Positions 8,486 to 17,056 of a DNA stretch of 64,000 nucleotides are shown here, one piece after another. Positions within the stretch are counted from its first letter, which is position 1. The number at the start of each line of letters is the position of its first letter. The notes below the pieces were generated by a model. The model saw only the letters and a list, made by a program, of their open reading frames with translations. It ran no database searches and was not told the origin of the DNA. Source of the DNA: Aquiluna sp. Its GTDB lineage: Bacteria; Actinomycetota; Actinomycetes; Actinomycetales; Microbacteriaceae. A program made the position numbers and the translations under genes. The stretch is from assembly GCA_028095925.1 (NCBI GenBank), contig JAOHCW010000002.1, forward strand, positions 1 through 64,000. Direction: 5' to 3'.

Positions 8486-9721
8486 ATGGCTCCTAGCAAA
8501 CTGCCTACTCTGGACGAGTTCTATGCGGCTGCTGAGAGAGTCGGCGGTCAGACAACCAAGACCCCCATGCTCGAAAGCCACTGGCTTACAGAGCTAACAG
8601 GAAGCCCAGTTTTCTTCAAGTGCGAGAACCTGCAGCGCACCGGCTCCTATAAGGTCCGCGGTGCTTATAACCTCATGAGCCAGCTAAGCAGTGAGGAAAA
8701 AAAGCGTGGAGTAGTCGCTGCCTCTGCTGGCAACCATGCCCAGGGTGTTGCTCTTGCCGCCAAGCTGCTTGGCATCAAGGCTACAATCTTTATGCCAGTT
8801 GGGGCATCGCTGCCAAAGTATCAAGCAACTGTTGACTACGGAGCGAACGTGGTTCTCACGGGAGCAATCTTTGACGAGACGTCGGCTGCGGCTCAGGACT
8901 TCACGGAGCAAACCGGTGCGGTTTTCATTCCACCCTTCGACCACATCGACATCGTCCGTGGTCAGGGCACGGTCGGACTTGAAATCATGGAGCAAATGCC
9001 CGATGTCGACAACATCGTTGTCTGCCTCGGTGGAGGTGGGCTTGCAGCTGGTGTTGCCCTGGCGGCAAAGCTCAAGGCCAAAGAAATGGGCAGGAAGATT
9101 AAGGTTTATGCGGTCCAGGCGTCAGAGGCCGCTGCCTACCCTGCATCGCTGAAGGCGGGCAGGCCTGTAGAAGTCAAAATCAACCCGACAATCGCTGACG
9201 GCATCGCAGTGGCTAAGCCAGGCAAGGTTCCATTCGAAATCGTCAAGAGTCATGTTGACCGGGTTGTGACTGTTACCGAGGACGAGATCGCGAAGGCGAT
9301 GCTGGGTGTCATGGAGCGTTCCAAGTTGGTTATTGAAGCCGGCGGTGCTGTTGGTGCAGCTGCATTGGCCGCGAAGAAGCTAAAGCTCAAAGGTAAGACT
9401 GCGGTGATCCTCTCCGGCGGCAACATCGATCCGCTTTTGCTTCAGAGAGTGATTCGTCACGGGCTCGCAGCATCGGACCGCTACACCAACATTGCAGTGA
9501 TGCTTCCAGATCGCCCCGGTCAGCTCGTTAGAACCGCTCAGGCGGTTGCTTCGGCACACGCGAACGTAGTTGAGGTGCTTCACACCCGTCATGGAAACGG
9601 CCTTGAGATCTCAGAGGTAGAGCTAGACCTGAGCGTTGAGACCAGGGGTAAGGCTCACCGGGATGAGGTCATCGAATCCTTAAAGAAGGCCGGACTCAAG
9701 CCAAGACTCTTTGAGAACTAA
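8486..9721 (+). CDS. ilvA: threonine ammonia-lyase (threonine deaminase)
   Basis: PLP enzyme that deaminates threonine to 2-oxobutyrate, the entry step to isoleucine. The fold-type II domain covers about residues 1-320, with the PLP lysine K56 in RTGSYKVRGAYN, the substrate loop SAGNHAQG and the phosphate-binding GGGGLAAG. A C-terminal ACT-type segment (about 333-411, TNIAVMLPDRPGQLVRTAQAV) suggests feedback control. At 411 residues it has one ACT domain, as in short biosynthetic or catabolic-type enzymes. No other ilv genes are adjacent. Its 3' end overlaps convergent greA by 4 bp. Confidence 0.94.
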   Translation: MAPSKLPTLDEFYAAAERVGGQTTKTPMLESHWLTELTGSPVFFKCENLQRTGSYKVRGAYNLMSQLSSEEKKRGVVAASAGNHAQGVALAAKLLGIKATIFMPVGASLPKYQATVDYGANVVLTGAIFDETSAAAQDFTEQTGAVFIPPFDHIDIVRGQGTVGLEIMEQMPDVDNIVVCLGGGGLAAGVALAAKLKAKEMGRKIKVYAVQASEAAAYPASLKAGRPVEVKINPTIADGIAVAKPGKVPFEIVKSHVDRVVTVTEDEIAKAMLGVMERSKLVIEAGGAVGAAALAAKKLKLKGKTAVILSGGNIDPLLLQRVIRHGLAASDRYTNIAVMLPDRPGQLVRTAQAVASAHANVVEVLHTRHGNGLEISEVELDLSVETRGKAHRDEVIESLKKAGLKPRLFEN

Positions 9722-10224
9722 AACTCAAAGTTTGAAAGCTTTATAACCTTCACCGAGATGGTTTTGCCGTTTGGGGCTGTGTATCCGACTTCTTCGTTGA
9801 CTTTCTTTCCCAAAATGGCCTTGCCAATTGGGGAGTCAGGGCTGTAGACGTCGAGGTCACCGTCCTCTAGTTGCTTTTCAAACTTGGTTCCCTCAAAGAT
9901 CTCGTGGCTCCCCAGGAAGAACTCTGTCTCACTGCCGTTTAGGAGACAGGTGACCATTAGTCCCTGTTTGACAATGCCGTCAGAGCTGTCGGCGGAACCA
10001 ATCTCCGCGTTTGACAGCATCTCCTCAAGGCGGTTGATTCGAGCCTCAAGCTTGCCCTGCTCCTCTTTGGCGGCGTGATAGCCCCCGTTTTCCTTGAGGT
10101 CGCCTTCTTCACGTGCCTCTTGAATCTTCTTGGCAATCTCACCACGCTCAACCAAAATCAGCTGCTCGAGCTCGTCTCTGAGTCGATCGTAGGCTGCCTG
10201 GGTTAGCAGAATGTTGTCGGTCAT
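9718..10224 (-). CDS. greA: transcription elongation factor GreA
   Basis: Binds RNA polymerase through its secondary channel and stimulates cleavage of backtracked transcripts. The N-terminal coiled coil (residues 1-80, TQAAYDRLRDELEQLILVER) carries the conserved acidic tip around EAREEGDLKENGGYHAAKEEQ, and the C-terminal FKBP-like domain ends in SPIGKAILGKKVNEEVGYTAP. Length 168 is typical of actinobacterial GreA. GGAAGTGA before the ATG serves as ribosome-binding site. A terminator-like hairpin lies only 20 nt upstream, between it and the DUF4307 gene. The neighbourhood matches the mycobacterial greA-DUF4307-mca cluster except that mca is missing. Confidence 0.96.
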   Translation of the reverse strand: MTDNILLTQAAYDRLRDELEQLILVERGEIAKKIQEAREEGDLKENGGYHAAKEEQGKLEARINRLEEMLSNAEIGSADSSDGIVKQGLMVTCLLNGSETEFFLGSHEIFEGTKFEKQLEDGDLDVYSPDSPIGKAILGKKVNEEVGYTAPNGKTISVKVIKLSNFEF

Positions 10225-10243
10225 TTGTCACTTCCGGGAATTG

Positions 10244-10264
10244 AAAAAGCTCGCATAGCGAGCT
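10244..10264 (-). terminator. Hairpin with T-run between DUF4307 gene and greA
   Basis: On the minus strand AGCTCGC-TAT-GCGAGCT (7-bp stem, 3-nt loop) is followed by TTTT. It lies after the DUF4307 stop and only 20 nt before the greA ATG, so it could terminate the upstream transcript or attenuate greA. Confidence 0.65.
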
Positions 10265-10273
10265 AGAAAAATG

Positions 10274-10669
10274 TTACCTCAGAGTGCACGCATCAACCAA
10301 GCCCGTTACCGCCTCTTGGTAGGTGTTGACGCTTACTGTGTGACGAGTCGTGGACTGCTCAAATGGCCCGAGCTCTAATTCAACGTAACCGACCTGGGTG
10401 AATGAGTTGTTTAGAGCCTCCACTCCGCAGGTCGCAACAGACCCAACCGGCATCTGAATTTCGAAGTCGACCTCGGTCTGCCACGGGCTAATAACTCTGA
10501 AACCGATGTCGGTTGTGCCAATCGGGCTCCAATTGAGATAGCCGAAGAGACCGGCGACGACGGTTGCAACTACCACGGCGATCCAGCCGAGGACCTTGGC
10601 GGAGTGCGTTTTTGAGGCTCTATTGACCCCGTAGCGCTCTCTGAGAATCTCGGCTTGTTTGTCCTGCAT
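10274..10669 (-). CDS. DUF4307 domain membrane protein
   Basis: A 131-residue protein with one membrane segment (about residues 28-47, LGWIAVVVATVVAGLFGYLNW) and a small extracytoplasmic beta-rich domain containing IGFRVISPWQTEVDFEIQMP and one Cys pair (CGVEALNN...DACTLR). It matches the actinobacterial DUF4307 family by layout and by its conserved place beside greA. The N-terminal QAEILRERYGV is also typical. Function is unknown. A TAGCCT hexamer sits exactly 6 nt before the ATG with no Shine-Dalgarno, so the message is probably leaderless. It is divergent from a small membrane protein gene. Confidence 0.85.
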   Translation of the reverse strand: MQDKQAEILRERYGVNRASKTHSAKVLGWIAVVVATVVAGLFGYLNWSPIGTTDIGFRVISPWQTEVDFEIQMPVGSVATCGVEALNNSFTQVGYVELELGPFEQSTTRHTVSVNTYQEAVTGLVDACTLR

Positions 10670-10675
10670 GTAACA

Positions 10676-10681
10676 AGGCTA
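10676..10681 (-). promoter_or_regulatory. -10 element of the DUF4307 gene (leaderless)
   Basis: TAGCCT on the minus strand, 6 nt upstream of the ATG at 10669; no ribosome-binding site is present. Confidence 0.6.
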
Positions 10682-10693
10682 CGTCCTAGGTGG

Positions 10694-10699
10694 AATACT
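10694..10699 (+). promoter_or_regulatory. -10 element of the small membrane protein gene
   Basis: AATACT ends 6 nt before the ATG at 10706. It misses the leading T of the usual hexamer but keeps the leaderless spacing. Confidence 0.4.
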
Positions 10700-10705
10700 T
10701 GTCGC

Positions 10706-10999
10706 ATGAGCTTTCTTGTCGCACTAGTCGCGTTGGTCGATTCGACCCCGATGATTGTTGATGACAATTACAACTCTCCCGGCACAATCGGCTTCATCGT
10801 CACTTTTGTGGTGGCAGCCATCGCGGTGCTGTTGTTCTTCGACATGAACCGGAGAATTCGCAAGACCCGCTACCGCCAAGAGATCAGGGAGAAATTGGCC
10901 GAAGAGGAGCTTGGCAACATCGAGCTAAAGAAGCCCGATAGACCTGCGCCTCCGGCTAAACCCCGGCGAGAGAACCCGGAACTGGGTCCAGACCAATAA
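10706..10999 (+). CDS. small single-pass membrane protein, unknown function
   Basis: About 97 residues from ATG 10706: one membrane segment (about residues 25-45, TIGFIVTFVVAAIAVLLFF) followed by a basic and charged cytoplasmic tail (DMNRRIRKTRYRQEIREKL) and a proline-rich end. Size, topology and position between greA/DUF4307 and hemolysin III match the small membrane protein found beside mca in mycobacteria and many other actinobacteria, so it is probably its orthologue. Function is unknown. An upstream in-frame codon at 10655 is rejected because it would run through the divergent promoter. The 3' end overlaps convergent hemolysin III by 44 bp. Confidence 0.75.
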   Translation: MSFLVALVALVDSTPMIVDDNYNSPGTIGFIVTFVVAAIAVLLFFDMNRRIRKTRYRQEIREKLAEEELGNIELKKPDRPAPPAKPRRENPELGPDQ

Positions 11000-11672
11000 T
11001 TAGTGCAGCTGTCCAGTGGCAGAAGAATGCTGCCACTGTGAGAGCGTGGAAGATTTCGTGAAATCCAAAGTGGCGAGCGTTCTTACCCGGCCACTTAGCT
11101 CCGTAGAAGATAGCTCCTAGCGTGTAGAGCAGTCCACCAATTGCAACAAGCAGCATCATTACCCAGCTGGCATTCCACAGGTCCACCACATAGAAGATGG
11201 CGATCCACCCCATGGCTAGATAGATGGGGACGTAGAGCCACCTGGGAGCGTTAATCCAAAAGACCCTAAAGCCAATGCCAACCGCCGCTATCGCCCAGAC
11301 CGCAATCAGTAGCACCACACCCTTGTCGCTATCCAGTGCACTGACCGCCATTGGGGTGTAGGTGCCGGCGATGAGCAGGAAGATGTTGGCATGGTCAATT
11401 CGCTTAAGCAGCATCTTCATAAAAGGACGCCAGCGGAAGCGGTGGTAAAGAGCGGAGTTGCCAAAGAGCAGTATGGAACTTGCGAAGTAAATGGCAGCCG
11501 CGCTTTTGGCCACCACTCCCTCGGAGAATACGATCAGCAGAATCCCCGCGGCAACGACAAAGGGAAGCACGCCGGTGTGTATCCAGCCACGCCACGACGG
11601 TCTCGGCTCATCCTGGTGGAGGGAACCCTTGAGCTCCGAGAGCGGGACGTGTAGCGGATCAGGCTGCTGCAT
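10956..11672 (-). CDS. hemolysin III family (PAQR) membrane protein
   Basis: A seven-helix membrane protein of about 238 residues. The family's conserved metal-site residues are present in NSALYHRFRW, KRIDHANIFLLIAGTYTP and FGFHEIFHALTVAAFFCHW. The hydrolase-like PAQR fold binds zinc; despite the name, haemolysis is not an established role. TTG 11678, ATG 11675 and ATG 11672 are all in frame; TAGCCT at 11679-11684 lies exactly 6 nt before ATG 11672, so that start is chosen as leaderless. Position next to uppS mirrors the mycobacterial arrangement. The 3' end overlaps the convergent small membrane protein gene. Confidence 0.88.
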   Translation of the reverse strand: MQQPDPLHVPLSELKGSLHQDEPRPSWRGWIHTGVLPFVVAAGILLIVFSEGVVAKSAAAIYFASSILLFGNSALYHRFRWRPFMKMLLKRIDHANIFLLIAGTYTPMAVSALDSDKGVVLLIAVWAIAAVGIGFRVFWINAPRWLYVPIYLAMGWIAIFYVVDLWNASWVMMLLVAIGGLLYTLGAIFYGAKWPGKNARHFGFHEIFHALTVAAFFCHWTAALIIGLDPVPGSLAGV

Positions 11673-11678
11673 CATCAA

Positions 11679-11684
11679 AGGCTA
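11679..11684 (-). promoter_or_regulatory. -10 element of the hemolysin III gene (leaderless)
   Basis: TAGCCT on the minus strand, 6 nt before ATG 11672; it selects the third of three possible starts. Confidence 0.55.
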
Positions 11685-11713
11685 TGGCAAAAATGTGAAC
11701 AGGGGGTTTCGAC

Positions 11714-11719
11714 TAACCT
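11714..11719 (+). promoter_or_regulatory. -10 element of uppS (leaderless)
   Basis: TAACCT, then 6 nt (TTTGGG), then the GTG start at 11726. No separate leader or ribosome-binding site. Confidence 0.6.
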
Positions 11720-11725
11720 TTTGGG

Positions 11726-12484
11726 GTGCGAAATGTCCTCTACCGCTTTTATGAAAAGCAGCTCGAGTCGGGACTCAGGCCCAGCGACATGCCTAGGCAT
11801 ATCGGTGTCATGGTTGATGGCAACCGGCGCTGGGCGCAAGAGCAGGGCTTCGATAGGTCACTGGGCCACACCGCAGGAGCCAAACGAATAATTGACTTTG
11901 TTGGTTGGTGCACCGACCTCGGCATTGAACACGTCACTCTTTACCTGCTGTCTACTGACAACCTGTCAGGTCGCAATAGTGAAGAACTCCATGACCTGAT
12001 CGACATCATCATCACTCTTGCCGAACACCTTGCCGAGCTCGGACGTTGGAAGCTTCAGGTCGTCGGTGACCTAGCCGCCCTTGGCCAAGATGCGGCCGCG
12101 AGGCTCCGCAGAGTCGAGGAGCTGACAAAGGACAAAGTTGGCACCCACGTCAATCTCGCGATTGCCTATGGTGGCAGAAAAGAAATTGCAGATGCAATGC
12201 GTTCAATCCTGAGAAAGCACGCCTCCAGTGGCAGTTCGATTGAGCAGCTTGCAGAACTTATGACACCGGAACTCATTGCCGAGAATCTCTATACCGGAGG
12301 CCAGCCAGATCCTGACTTGCTCATAAGAACCTCTGGCGAGCAGCGCCTTAGCGGCTTCCTGCTTTGGCAAAGTGCTAACAGTGAGTTCTACTTTGCTGAG
12401 GCTCTTTGGCCAGATTTTCGCAGGGTTGACTTCCTCAGAGCCATCAGGGATTTCCAGCGCAGACACCGTCGTTTCGGAGCCTAG
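11726..12484 (+). CDS. uppS: cis-prenyltransferase (isoprenyl diphosphate synthase, UppS family)
   Basis: Condenses isopentenyl diphosphate units onto an allylic primer with Z geometry to make the polyprenyl lipid carrier of cell-wall synthesis. Catalytic D31 lies in GVMVDGNRRWA; other family blocks are TLYLLSTDNLSGR, NLAIAYGGRKEI and the C-terminal DLLIRTSGEQRLSGFLLWQ with YFAEALWPDF. Length is 252. Position after hemolysin III and the N-terminal sequence resemble mycobacterial Rv1086-type enzymes, some of which make short chains; chain length cannot be told from sequence. GTG start, leaderless spacing to TAACCT. Confidence 0.94.
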   Translation: MRNVLYRFYEKQLESGLRPSDMPRHIGVMVDGNRRWAQEQGFDRSLGHTAGAKRIIDFVGWCTDLGIEHVTLYLLSTDNLSGRNSEELHDLIDIIITLAEHLAELGRWKLQVVGDLAALGQDAAARLRRVEELTKDKVGTHVNLAIAYGGRKEIADAMRSILRKHASSGSSIEQLAELMTPELIAENLYTGGQPDPDLLIRTSGEQRLSGFLLWQSANSEFYFAEALWPDFRRVDFLRAIRDFQRRHRRFGA

Positions 12485-12584
12485 ATATCACTTAGGTAAA
12501 CGATTTTCTTTTGGGCGTGTTTATCGCAAGCAACGTTAAACCTCAGGCGTAGATTGATGGCAATCGCACCCCAAAGGAGCGCAG

Positions 12585-13955
12585 GTGGCAACTACCTCTA
12601 ACCCCAGGTCCAAAGCAGCAACGAAAAGCAAAACGAGTCCTGAGGTGGTGAGTAAGCCCGCTACCAAGTCCAAGTCTGAGACACAGGTCCGCACCTTCGT
12701 GCTAGATACCTCTGTCCTACTTTCGGACCCAAAGGCCCTCTTTAGATTTGAAGAGCACGAGGTGGTCATTCCGATAGTGGTCATTAACGAGCTTGAGAAA
12801 AAGCGCAACGACCTCGAGATTGGCTACTTCGCCCGCAAGGTGCTGAGAAACCTTGACGAACTCCGTCAGCGTCATGAGCGTCTCGACTTTCCAGTCGAGG
12901 TTGGTCAGGGCGGCACTCTCAGGGTTGAGCTAAACCACATTGACCAGTCGATTCTCCCCACCGGCTTCCAGCTCGGAGACAACGACTCGAGGATCCTGGC
13001 CGTGGCAGCAAACCTCAGTAACGAGGGCTTTGCGGTAACAGTTGTCTCAAAGGATCTTCCGATGCGCGTCAAGGCATCGTCAATTGGCCTCAGGGCCGAG
13101 GAGTACCTGCACGAGCTGGCAACCGATGAGTGGAGCGGCATATCCGACCTGCACCTCTCGGCGACCGAGATGGCTAATCTCTACGACTCAGAGGAAATTA
13201 GCCACCCAGATGCCAAGGAAATGCCGATCAACACTGGTCTCATCATCCACTCGGAGCGAGGCAGTGCGCTAGGACGAGTGACCGAGAGCAAGACTGTCAA
13301 GCTGGTTCGCGGTGACCGCGAAGTATTTGGAGTACACGGCAGATCCGCCGAGCAGAGACTCGCAATTGACGTCCTTCTCGATCAGGAAATTGGCATTGTC
13401 TCCCTGGGCGGAAGGGCAGGCACTGGAAAGAGCGCTCTGGCACTCTGTGCCGGTCTCGAGGCCGTCTTAGAACGCAGACAGCACAAGAAGATCATGATCT
13501 TCAGGCCCCTTTACGCCGTAGGCGGTCAGGAGCTTGGCTACCTGCCAGGCACAGAGGGGGAGAAGATGAACCCCTGGGCTCAGGCCGTTTTCGACACTCT
13601 CGGCGCCCTTGTCTCCAAGGAAGTTGTTGAGGAAGTTGTGAATCGTGGGATTCTCGAGGTGTTGCCGCTGACTCACATCCGCGGACGTTCGCTTCACGAT
13701 TCCTTCGTAATTGTTGACGAGGCCCAGTCTCTCGAGCGAAACGTGCTTTTGACCATGCTCTCCAGGATTGGCCAGAAGTCTCGAGTCATCCTCACCCACG
13801 ATGTCGCACAGCGAGACAATCTCCGGGTTGGTCGCCACGACGGTATTGCTTCGGTGGTTGAGACCCTGAAGGGACAGCCGCTCTTTAGTCACATCACGCT
13901 CACTCGCTCTGAGCGCAGTGAGATTGCGGCCTTAGTAACCGACCTGCTTGATTAG
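12585..13955 (+). CDS. PhoH family protein with N-terminal PIN domain (PhoH2 type)
   Basis: A 456-residue two-domain protein. After a Ser/Lys-rich tail, a PIN ribonuclease domain covers about residues 35-160 ([24 protein letters not shown] and [11 protein letters not shown] supply its acidic residues). A PhoH ATPase domain covers about 245-456, with Walker [13 protein letters not shown] and Walker B-like [12 protein letters not shown]. PhoH2 proteins are described as RNA helicase/RNases; activity here is inferred from the family. The GTG start has AAAGGAG 5 nt upstream. It stands alone between uppS and the prepilin peptidase gene. Confidence 0.92.
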   Translation: MATTSNPRSKAATKSKTSPEVVSKPATKSKSETQVRTFVLDTSVLLSDPKALFRFEEHEVVIPIVVINELEKKRNDLEIGYFARKVLRNLDELRQRHERLDFPVEVGQGGTLRVELNHIDQSILPTGFQLGDNDSRILAVAANLSNEGFAVTVVSKDLPMRVKASSIGLRAEEYLHELATDEWSGISDLHLSATEMANLYDSEEISHPDAKEMPINTGLIIHSERGSALGRVTESKTVKLVRGDREVFGVHGRSAEQRLAIDVLLDQEIGIVSLGGRAGTGKSALALCAGLEAVLERRQHKKIMIFRPLYAVGGQELGYLPGTEGEKMNPWAQAVFDTLGALVSKEVVEEVVNRGILEVLPLTHIRGRSLHDSFVIVDEAQSLERNVLLTMLSRIGQKSRVILTHDVAQRDNLRVGRHDGIASVVETLKGQPLFSHITLTRSERSEIAALVTDLLD

Positions 13956-14004
13956 CTCATAACTCACCTGGGGATAACCCAAAGGGGCTTTTTGCAGCGT
14001 GCTT

Positions 14005-14010
14005 TAGTTT
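14005..14010 (+). promoter_or_regulatory. -10 element of the prepilin peptidase gene (leaderless)
   Basis: TAGTTT ends 7 nt before the GTG at 14018. No ribosome-binding site is visible before any of the in-frame starts. Confidence 0.45.
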
Positions 14011-14017
14011 GAGTTTT

Positions 14018-14506
14018 GTGGCTGAGCTAATTCTCTTGATACCTGTCGGATACCTACTTTTTGCGAGTATTCCGCTTGTTCTTACCGACCTCAGAGAACA
14101 CAGGCTCCCCAATCGCTTCACTTACTCCGCAATCGCACTCTCATTCTTTGCCACAGGCTATGTTGCAGTCAGCGATAATCGCTACCTGCAATTGCTAATC
14201 GCTTTGGGTATTTCACTATCGACCTTTGGAATTGGATACCCGCTCGCAAAATACGCGGACGTTGGAATGGGGGATGTGAAGCTACTGAGCGCTACCAATC
14301 TCTTATTGGCATGGTATTCACCGTGGCTTGTCCTGTTCGCACTCACACTGAGCTTTACTTTGGCCTCTTTGGTGAGTGCAATTGGCATGCTGATGGGCAA
14401 GCTGACTTGGAAGACGCCGGTAGCAATGGGCCCTTACCTGCTCTTGGGGTTCTTTGTATTTGCGGGCTATCCGCTTGTCAGAATTACTGCGGAGGCCTTG
14501 TCATAG
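14018..14506 (+). CDS. A24 family prepilin peptidase (CpaA/TadV-like)
   Basis: An integral membrane aspartic protease of about 162 residues that would cleave leader peptides of type IV or Flp prepilins. The two catalytic aspartates are visible: D24 in [12 protein letters not shown] and D86 in GMGDVKLL. The N-terminal zinc/methylase domain of classical PilD is absent, giving the short CpaA/TadV form with about five or six membrane helices. No pilus genes adjoin it. The only pilus-like sequences in the window are the remnants at 58.3-59.0 kb, so its substrate is unclear. The start is chosen from the TAGTTT-to-GTG spacing; TTG 14009 is the alternative. The 3' end overlaps fumC by 23 bp. Confidence 0.85.
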   Translation: MAELILLIPVGYLLFASIPLVLTDLREHRLPNRFTYSAIALSFFATGYVAVSDNRYLQLLIALGISLSTFGIGYPLAKYADVGMGDVKLLSATNLLLAWYSPWLVLFALTLSFTLASLVSAIGMLMGKLTWKTPVAMGPYLLLGFFVFAGYPLVRITAEALS

Positions 14507-15872
14507 GCAATACGTCGAGAGCCTGATCCAATTGCTCCATCGTTAGCTTCTCGCCGTCCACAAAACCCAGCTCAATGGTCGCCTCTTTCACGGTGATTGA
14601 CTTCGCAACCGCGTGCTTGGCAATTTTGGCTGCCGCCTCATAGCCGATGTATTTGTTGAGAGGGGTGACGATAGAGGGGCTAGAGCCAGCCATTGCCTTG
14701 GCACGGTCTGCGTTGATCTCCAGGCCTGACACTGTCTTGTCGGCAAGCACGCGCATTGAGTTGGCAAGCAACCTAATCGACTCAAGGAGCGCGTTACCCA
14801 TTACCGGTATGGCGACATTCAGTTCAAAGTTTCCAGAGGCACCCGCCCAGGTGATGGTGGCGTCATTGCCGATAACCCTGGAGCAGACCATGAGCACTGC
14901 CTCAGGGATTACCGGGTTAACCTTGCCAGGCATGATGGAGCTTCCGGGCTGCAGGTCAGGGATGTGTAGCTCGCCAATGCCGGTGTTGGGTCCGGAGCCC
15001 ATCCACCTGAGGTCGTTGTTTATCTTCGTGAGACTGACCGCAATAACCTTTAGCGCACCAGAGGCTTCAACTAGCCCGTCTCTTGCCCCTTGCGCCTCAA
15101 AGTGGTCCCTAGCCTCAGTGATTGGAAGCTTGGTGTCTGCGGCTAGGAGTTTGATTACCTGCTGTGGAAACCCTGCAGGGGTGTTGATGCCGGTGCCGGT
15201 GGCGGTGCCTCCCTGCGGCACCTCTGAGATCCTTGGGAGTGCGGCATTGACCCTCTCGATGCCGTAGCGAATCTGTGCGGCATAGCCCGCAAACTCCTGA
15301 CCAAAGGTCACTGGGGTTGCATCCATTAGGTGGGTACGTCCTGGCTTTACCGCCTCAGCCCACTTTGCCGCCTTCTCCTCGAGTGCTTTGGCAAGGTAGT
15401 CAAGAGCCGGCAGAAGGTCGTTCACGAGGGCACTGGTGACCGCAACGTGCACGCTGGTAGGGAAGACATCGTTTGAGGATTGGCTCATGTTGACATGGTC
15501 GTTGGGGTGGACCTCGCTGCCAAGCTTTGCTGTTGCCAGAGTTGCGAGCACTTCGTTCATGTTCATATTCGAGCTTGTTCCAGATCCAGTCTGGAAGACA
15601 TCTACCGGGAAGTGATTGTGGTGGTTGCCCGCGATGATCTCGTCTGCTGAGGCCTCAATCGCCTTGGCAATTTCCTTATCCAGGTGACCAAGGGCTGAGT
15701 TTGCGGCAGCCGCCGCCTTCTTGATTCTCGCGAGGGCGATGATGTGTTCTTTTTCAAGTGGAGTCCCGCTGATTGGGAAGTTCTCCACTGCCCGCTGGGT
15801 CTGGGCTCTGTAGAGAGCGTCTTTGGGAACTCGAACCTCACCCATCGTGTCTTTTTCGATGCGGTATTCCAT
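14484..15872 (-). CDS. fumC: class II fumarate hydratase
   Basis: Iron-independent, homotetrameric TCA-cycle enzyme interconverting fumarate and malate. The superfamily signature [15 protein letters not shown] is present, as are [18 protein letters not shown], the substrate-binding [19 protein letters not shown] and [16 protein letters not shown]. Length 462 is typical. GAGGAAAC upstream of the ATG is its ribosome-binding site. It lies 7 nt downstream of the carbonic anhydrase gene in the same direction, which suggests co-transcription with the xseA-xseB-DUF4245 run. Confidence 0.97.
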   Translation of the reverse strand: MEYRIEKDTMGEVRVPKDALYRAQTQRAVENFPISGTPLEKEHIIALARIKKAAAAANSALGHLDKEIAKAIEASADEIIAGNHHNHFPVDVFQTGSGTSSNMNMNEVLATLATAKLGSEVHPNDHVNMSQSSNDVFPTSVHVAVTSALVNDLLPALDYLAKALEEKAAKWAEAVKPGRTHLMDATPVTFGQEFAGYAAQIRYGIERVNAALPRISEVPQGGTATGTGINTPAGFPQQVIKLLAADTKLPITEARDHFEAQGARDGLVEASGALKVIAVSLTKINNDLRWMGSGPNTGIGELHIPDLQPGSSIMPGKVNPVIPEAVLMVCSRVIGNDATITWAGASGNFELNVAIPVMGNALLESIRLLANSMRVLADKTVSGLEINADRAKAMAGSSPSIVTPLNKYIGYEAAAKIAKHAVAKSITVKEATIELGFVDGEKLTMEQLDQALDVLPMTRPPQ

Positions 15873-15879
15873 GTTTCCT

Positions 15880-16500
15880 CTAACTCTCTAGCTGTCCTCT
15901 TGATGCAATGAGCTCGACCTGACCCTCTTCGAGGCGATACTGGGCTCCTACCACTGCTAGTTTGCCACTTTCAACTCGGCTTCGGATGAGTGTTGACATC
16001 TCGAGGAGCTCATCGATGGTGTCAACTATGTGGTCTCTGGTTATCAGGTCAACCTCGGTCTCGCCGCGTGCCAGTGAACGATTTACCGTCGGCACGATTC
16101 GTTCAACCAAATTCTCGATGTATTCGCCTTCAACACTCAGGTTTCCCTCTACCGCGTCCAATGAGGCCCTAACAGCCCCGCAGCTGTCATGGCCAAGGAC
16201 AAGAATTAGCGGCACCTGCAAGACCTCAACCGAGAACTCAAGGGAACCGATGATCGTCTGAGCGATGACTTGGCCGGCATTTCTAACCACGAATAGGTCA
16301 CCCAAGCCAACATCAAAGATCATCTCCGCGCTGAGCCTCGAGTCGGAACAACCAAATAGGGCAGCAAATGGACTTTGTTGACCCGCCAGGGACTTCCGAA
16401 GCTCGGCATCCTGCCTGGGGTGGGCTGGTGTTCCGGCCACAAAGTTCTGATTTCCAGCCTTGAGAACTTGCCAGGCTTCACGGGCGTTAGTCGGTCGCAA
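15880..16500 (-). CDS. beta-class carbonic anhydrase
   Basis: Zinc enzyme hydrating CO2 to bicarbonate. Zinc ligands and the Asp-Arg dyad are visible in [15 protein letters not shown] (Cys, Asp, Arg) and [11 protein letters not shown] (His, Cys); [10 protein letters not shown] is also conserved. The longest reading frame begins at ATG 16569 but would overlap the upstream DUF4245 gene by 83 bp. The TTG at 16500 has AGGAG 4 nt upstream and leaves only a 14-bp overlap, so it is preferred (about 206 residues, a normal length). Being just upstream of fumC, it may supply bicarbonate for anaplerosis, but that link is inference. Confidence 0.9.
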   Translation of the reverse strand: MRPTNAREAWQVLKAGNQNFVAGTPAHPRQDAELRKSLAGQQSPFAALFGCSDSRLSAEMIFDVGLGDLFVVRNAGQVIAQTIIGSLEFSVEVLQVPLILVLGHDSCGAVRASLDAVEGNLSVEGEYIENLVERIVPTVNRSLARGETEVDLITRDHIVDTIDELLEMSTLIRSRVESGKLAVVGAQYRLEEGQVELIASRGQLES

Positions 16501-17056
16501 GGATCTCCTCAATTTCTTCTGAGACGAGTGTGGCAAGGAGCCTGAAGTCGTCTTCGCTGGCCGTTCCATAGATTACAACGGCGGAGTCGGAGAAGCTGTG
16601 AAGCATCGCATAATCCTTGGTTCCCGGGGGGTTAGTGGGCGTTAGTGAGGGCCAGATCTCCCAGGTTCTCCCCGAGATAACGACCTCGTCCTCGAGCCAG
16701 TTCCCCTGCAGAGTCAAGGCTGTCCAGCTCGGATTGACCTCAAAACCATGAAGTAAGGCAATGAATTGATTGTCTTCTGTCACGAAGCCGACGTACCAGC
16801 TCTGCACACCGAGGTCCGTCTCTAGCCTGGCGGCATTAGACCACCAGTCAGCCGGAACCTCTGGAGTTATTACCTCAAACCCAAGCGAAGCCTCTGCCTC
16901 GGCGGCAATCTGCCTGAAGTCAACCTCGGCAATTCGATTGGAATCGTCTCGGGGTACCCCTAGCACCAACAGGATTACTAGGCCCAAAGTCGCGACCATT
17001 GAAAAAATTAGGTTGCGAACCGTCTGCTTTGCTCGCCTCTGGGCAGCTGCGCTCAC
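16487..17056 (-). CDS. DUF4245 domain membrane protein
   Basis: A 189-residue protein with a basic N-terminus, one membrane segment (about residues 14-32, NLIFSMVATLGLVILLVLGVP) and an extracytoplasmic domain containing VPADWWSNAARLETDLGVQ and SWYVGFVTEDNQFIALLHG. These are hallmarks of the actinobacterial DUF4245 family, which regularly follows xseB. Function is unknown. The GTG start overlaps the xseB stop by 4 nt (GTGA), so it is translated as part of the exonuclease VII operon. Confidence 0.85.
   Translation of the reverse strand: MSAAAQRRAKQTVRNLIFSMVATLGLVILLVLGVPRDDSNRIAEVDFRQIAAEAEASLGFEVITPEVPADWWSNAARLETDLGVQSWYVGFVTEDNQFIALLHGFEVNPSWTALTLQGNWLEDEVVISGRTWEIWPSLTPTNPPGTKDYAMLHSFSDSAVVIYGTASEDDFRLLATLVSEEIEEILATD

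Noticed and set aside
13960-13998. possible terminator after phoH (CCTGGGG...CCCAAAGGGGCTTTTT)
   Set aside because: The T-run is good but only a 3-bp stem or a bulged 5-6 bp stem can form, so I could not support a terminator.
14647-15267. 206-residue open frame antisense to fumC
   Set aside because: Lies wholly inside fumC on the opposite strand, Ser/Thr/Pro-rich composition and no domain; typical shadow frame.
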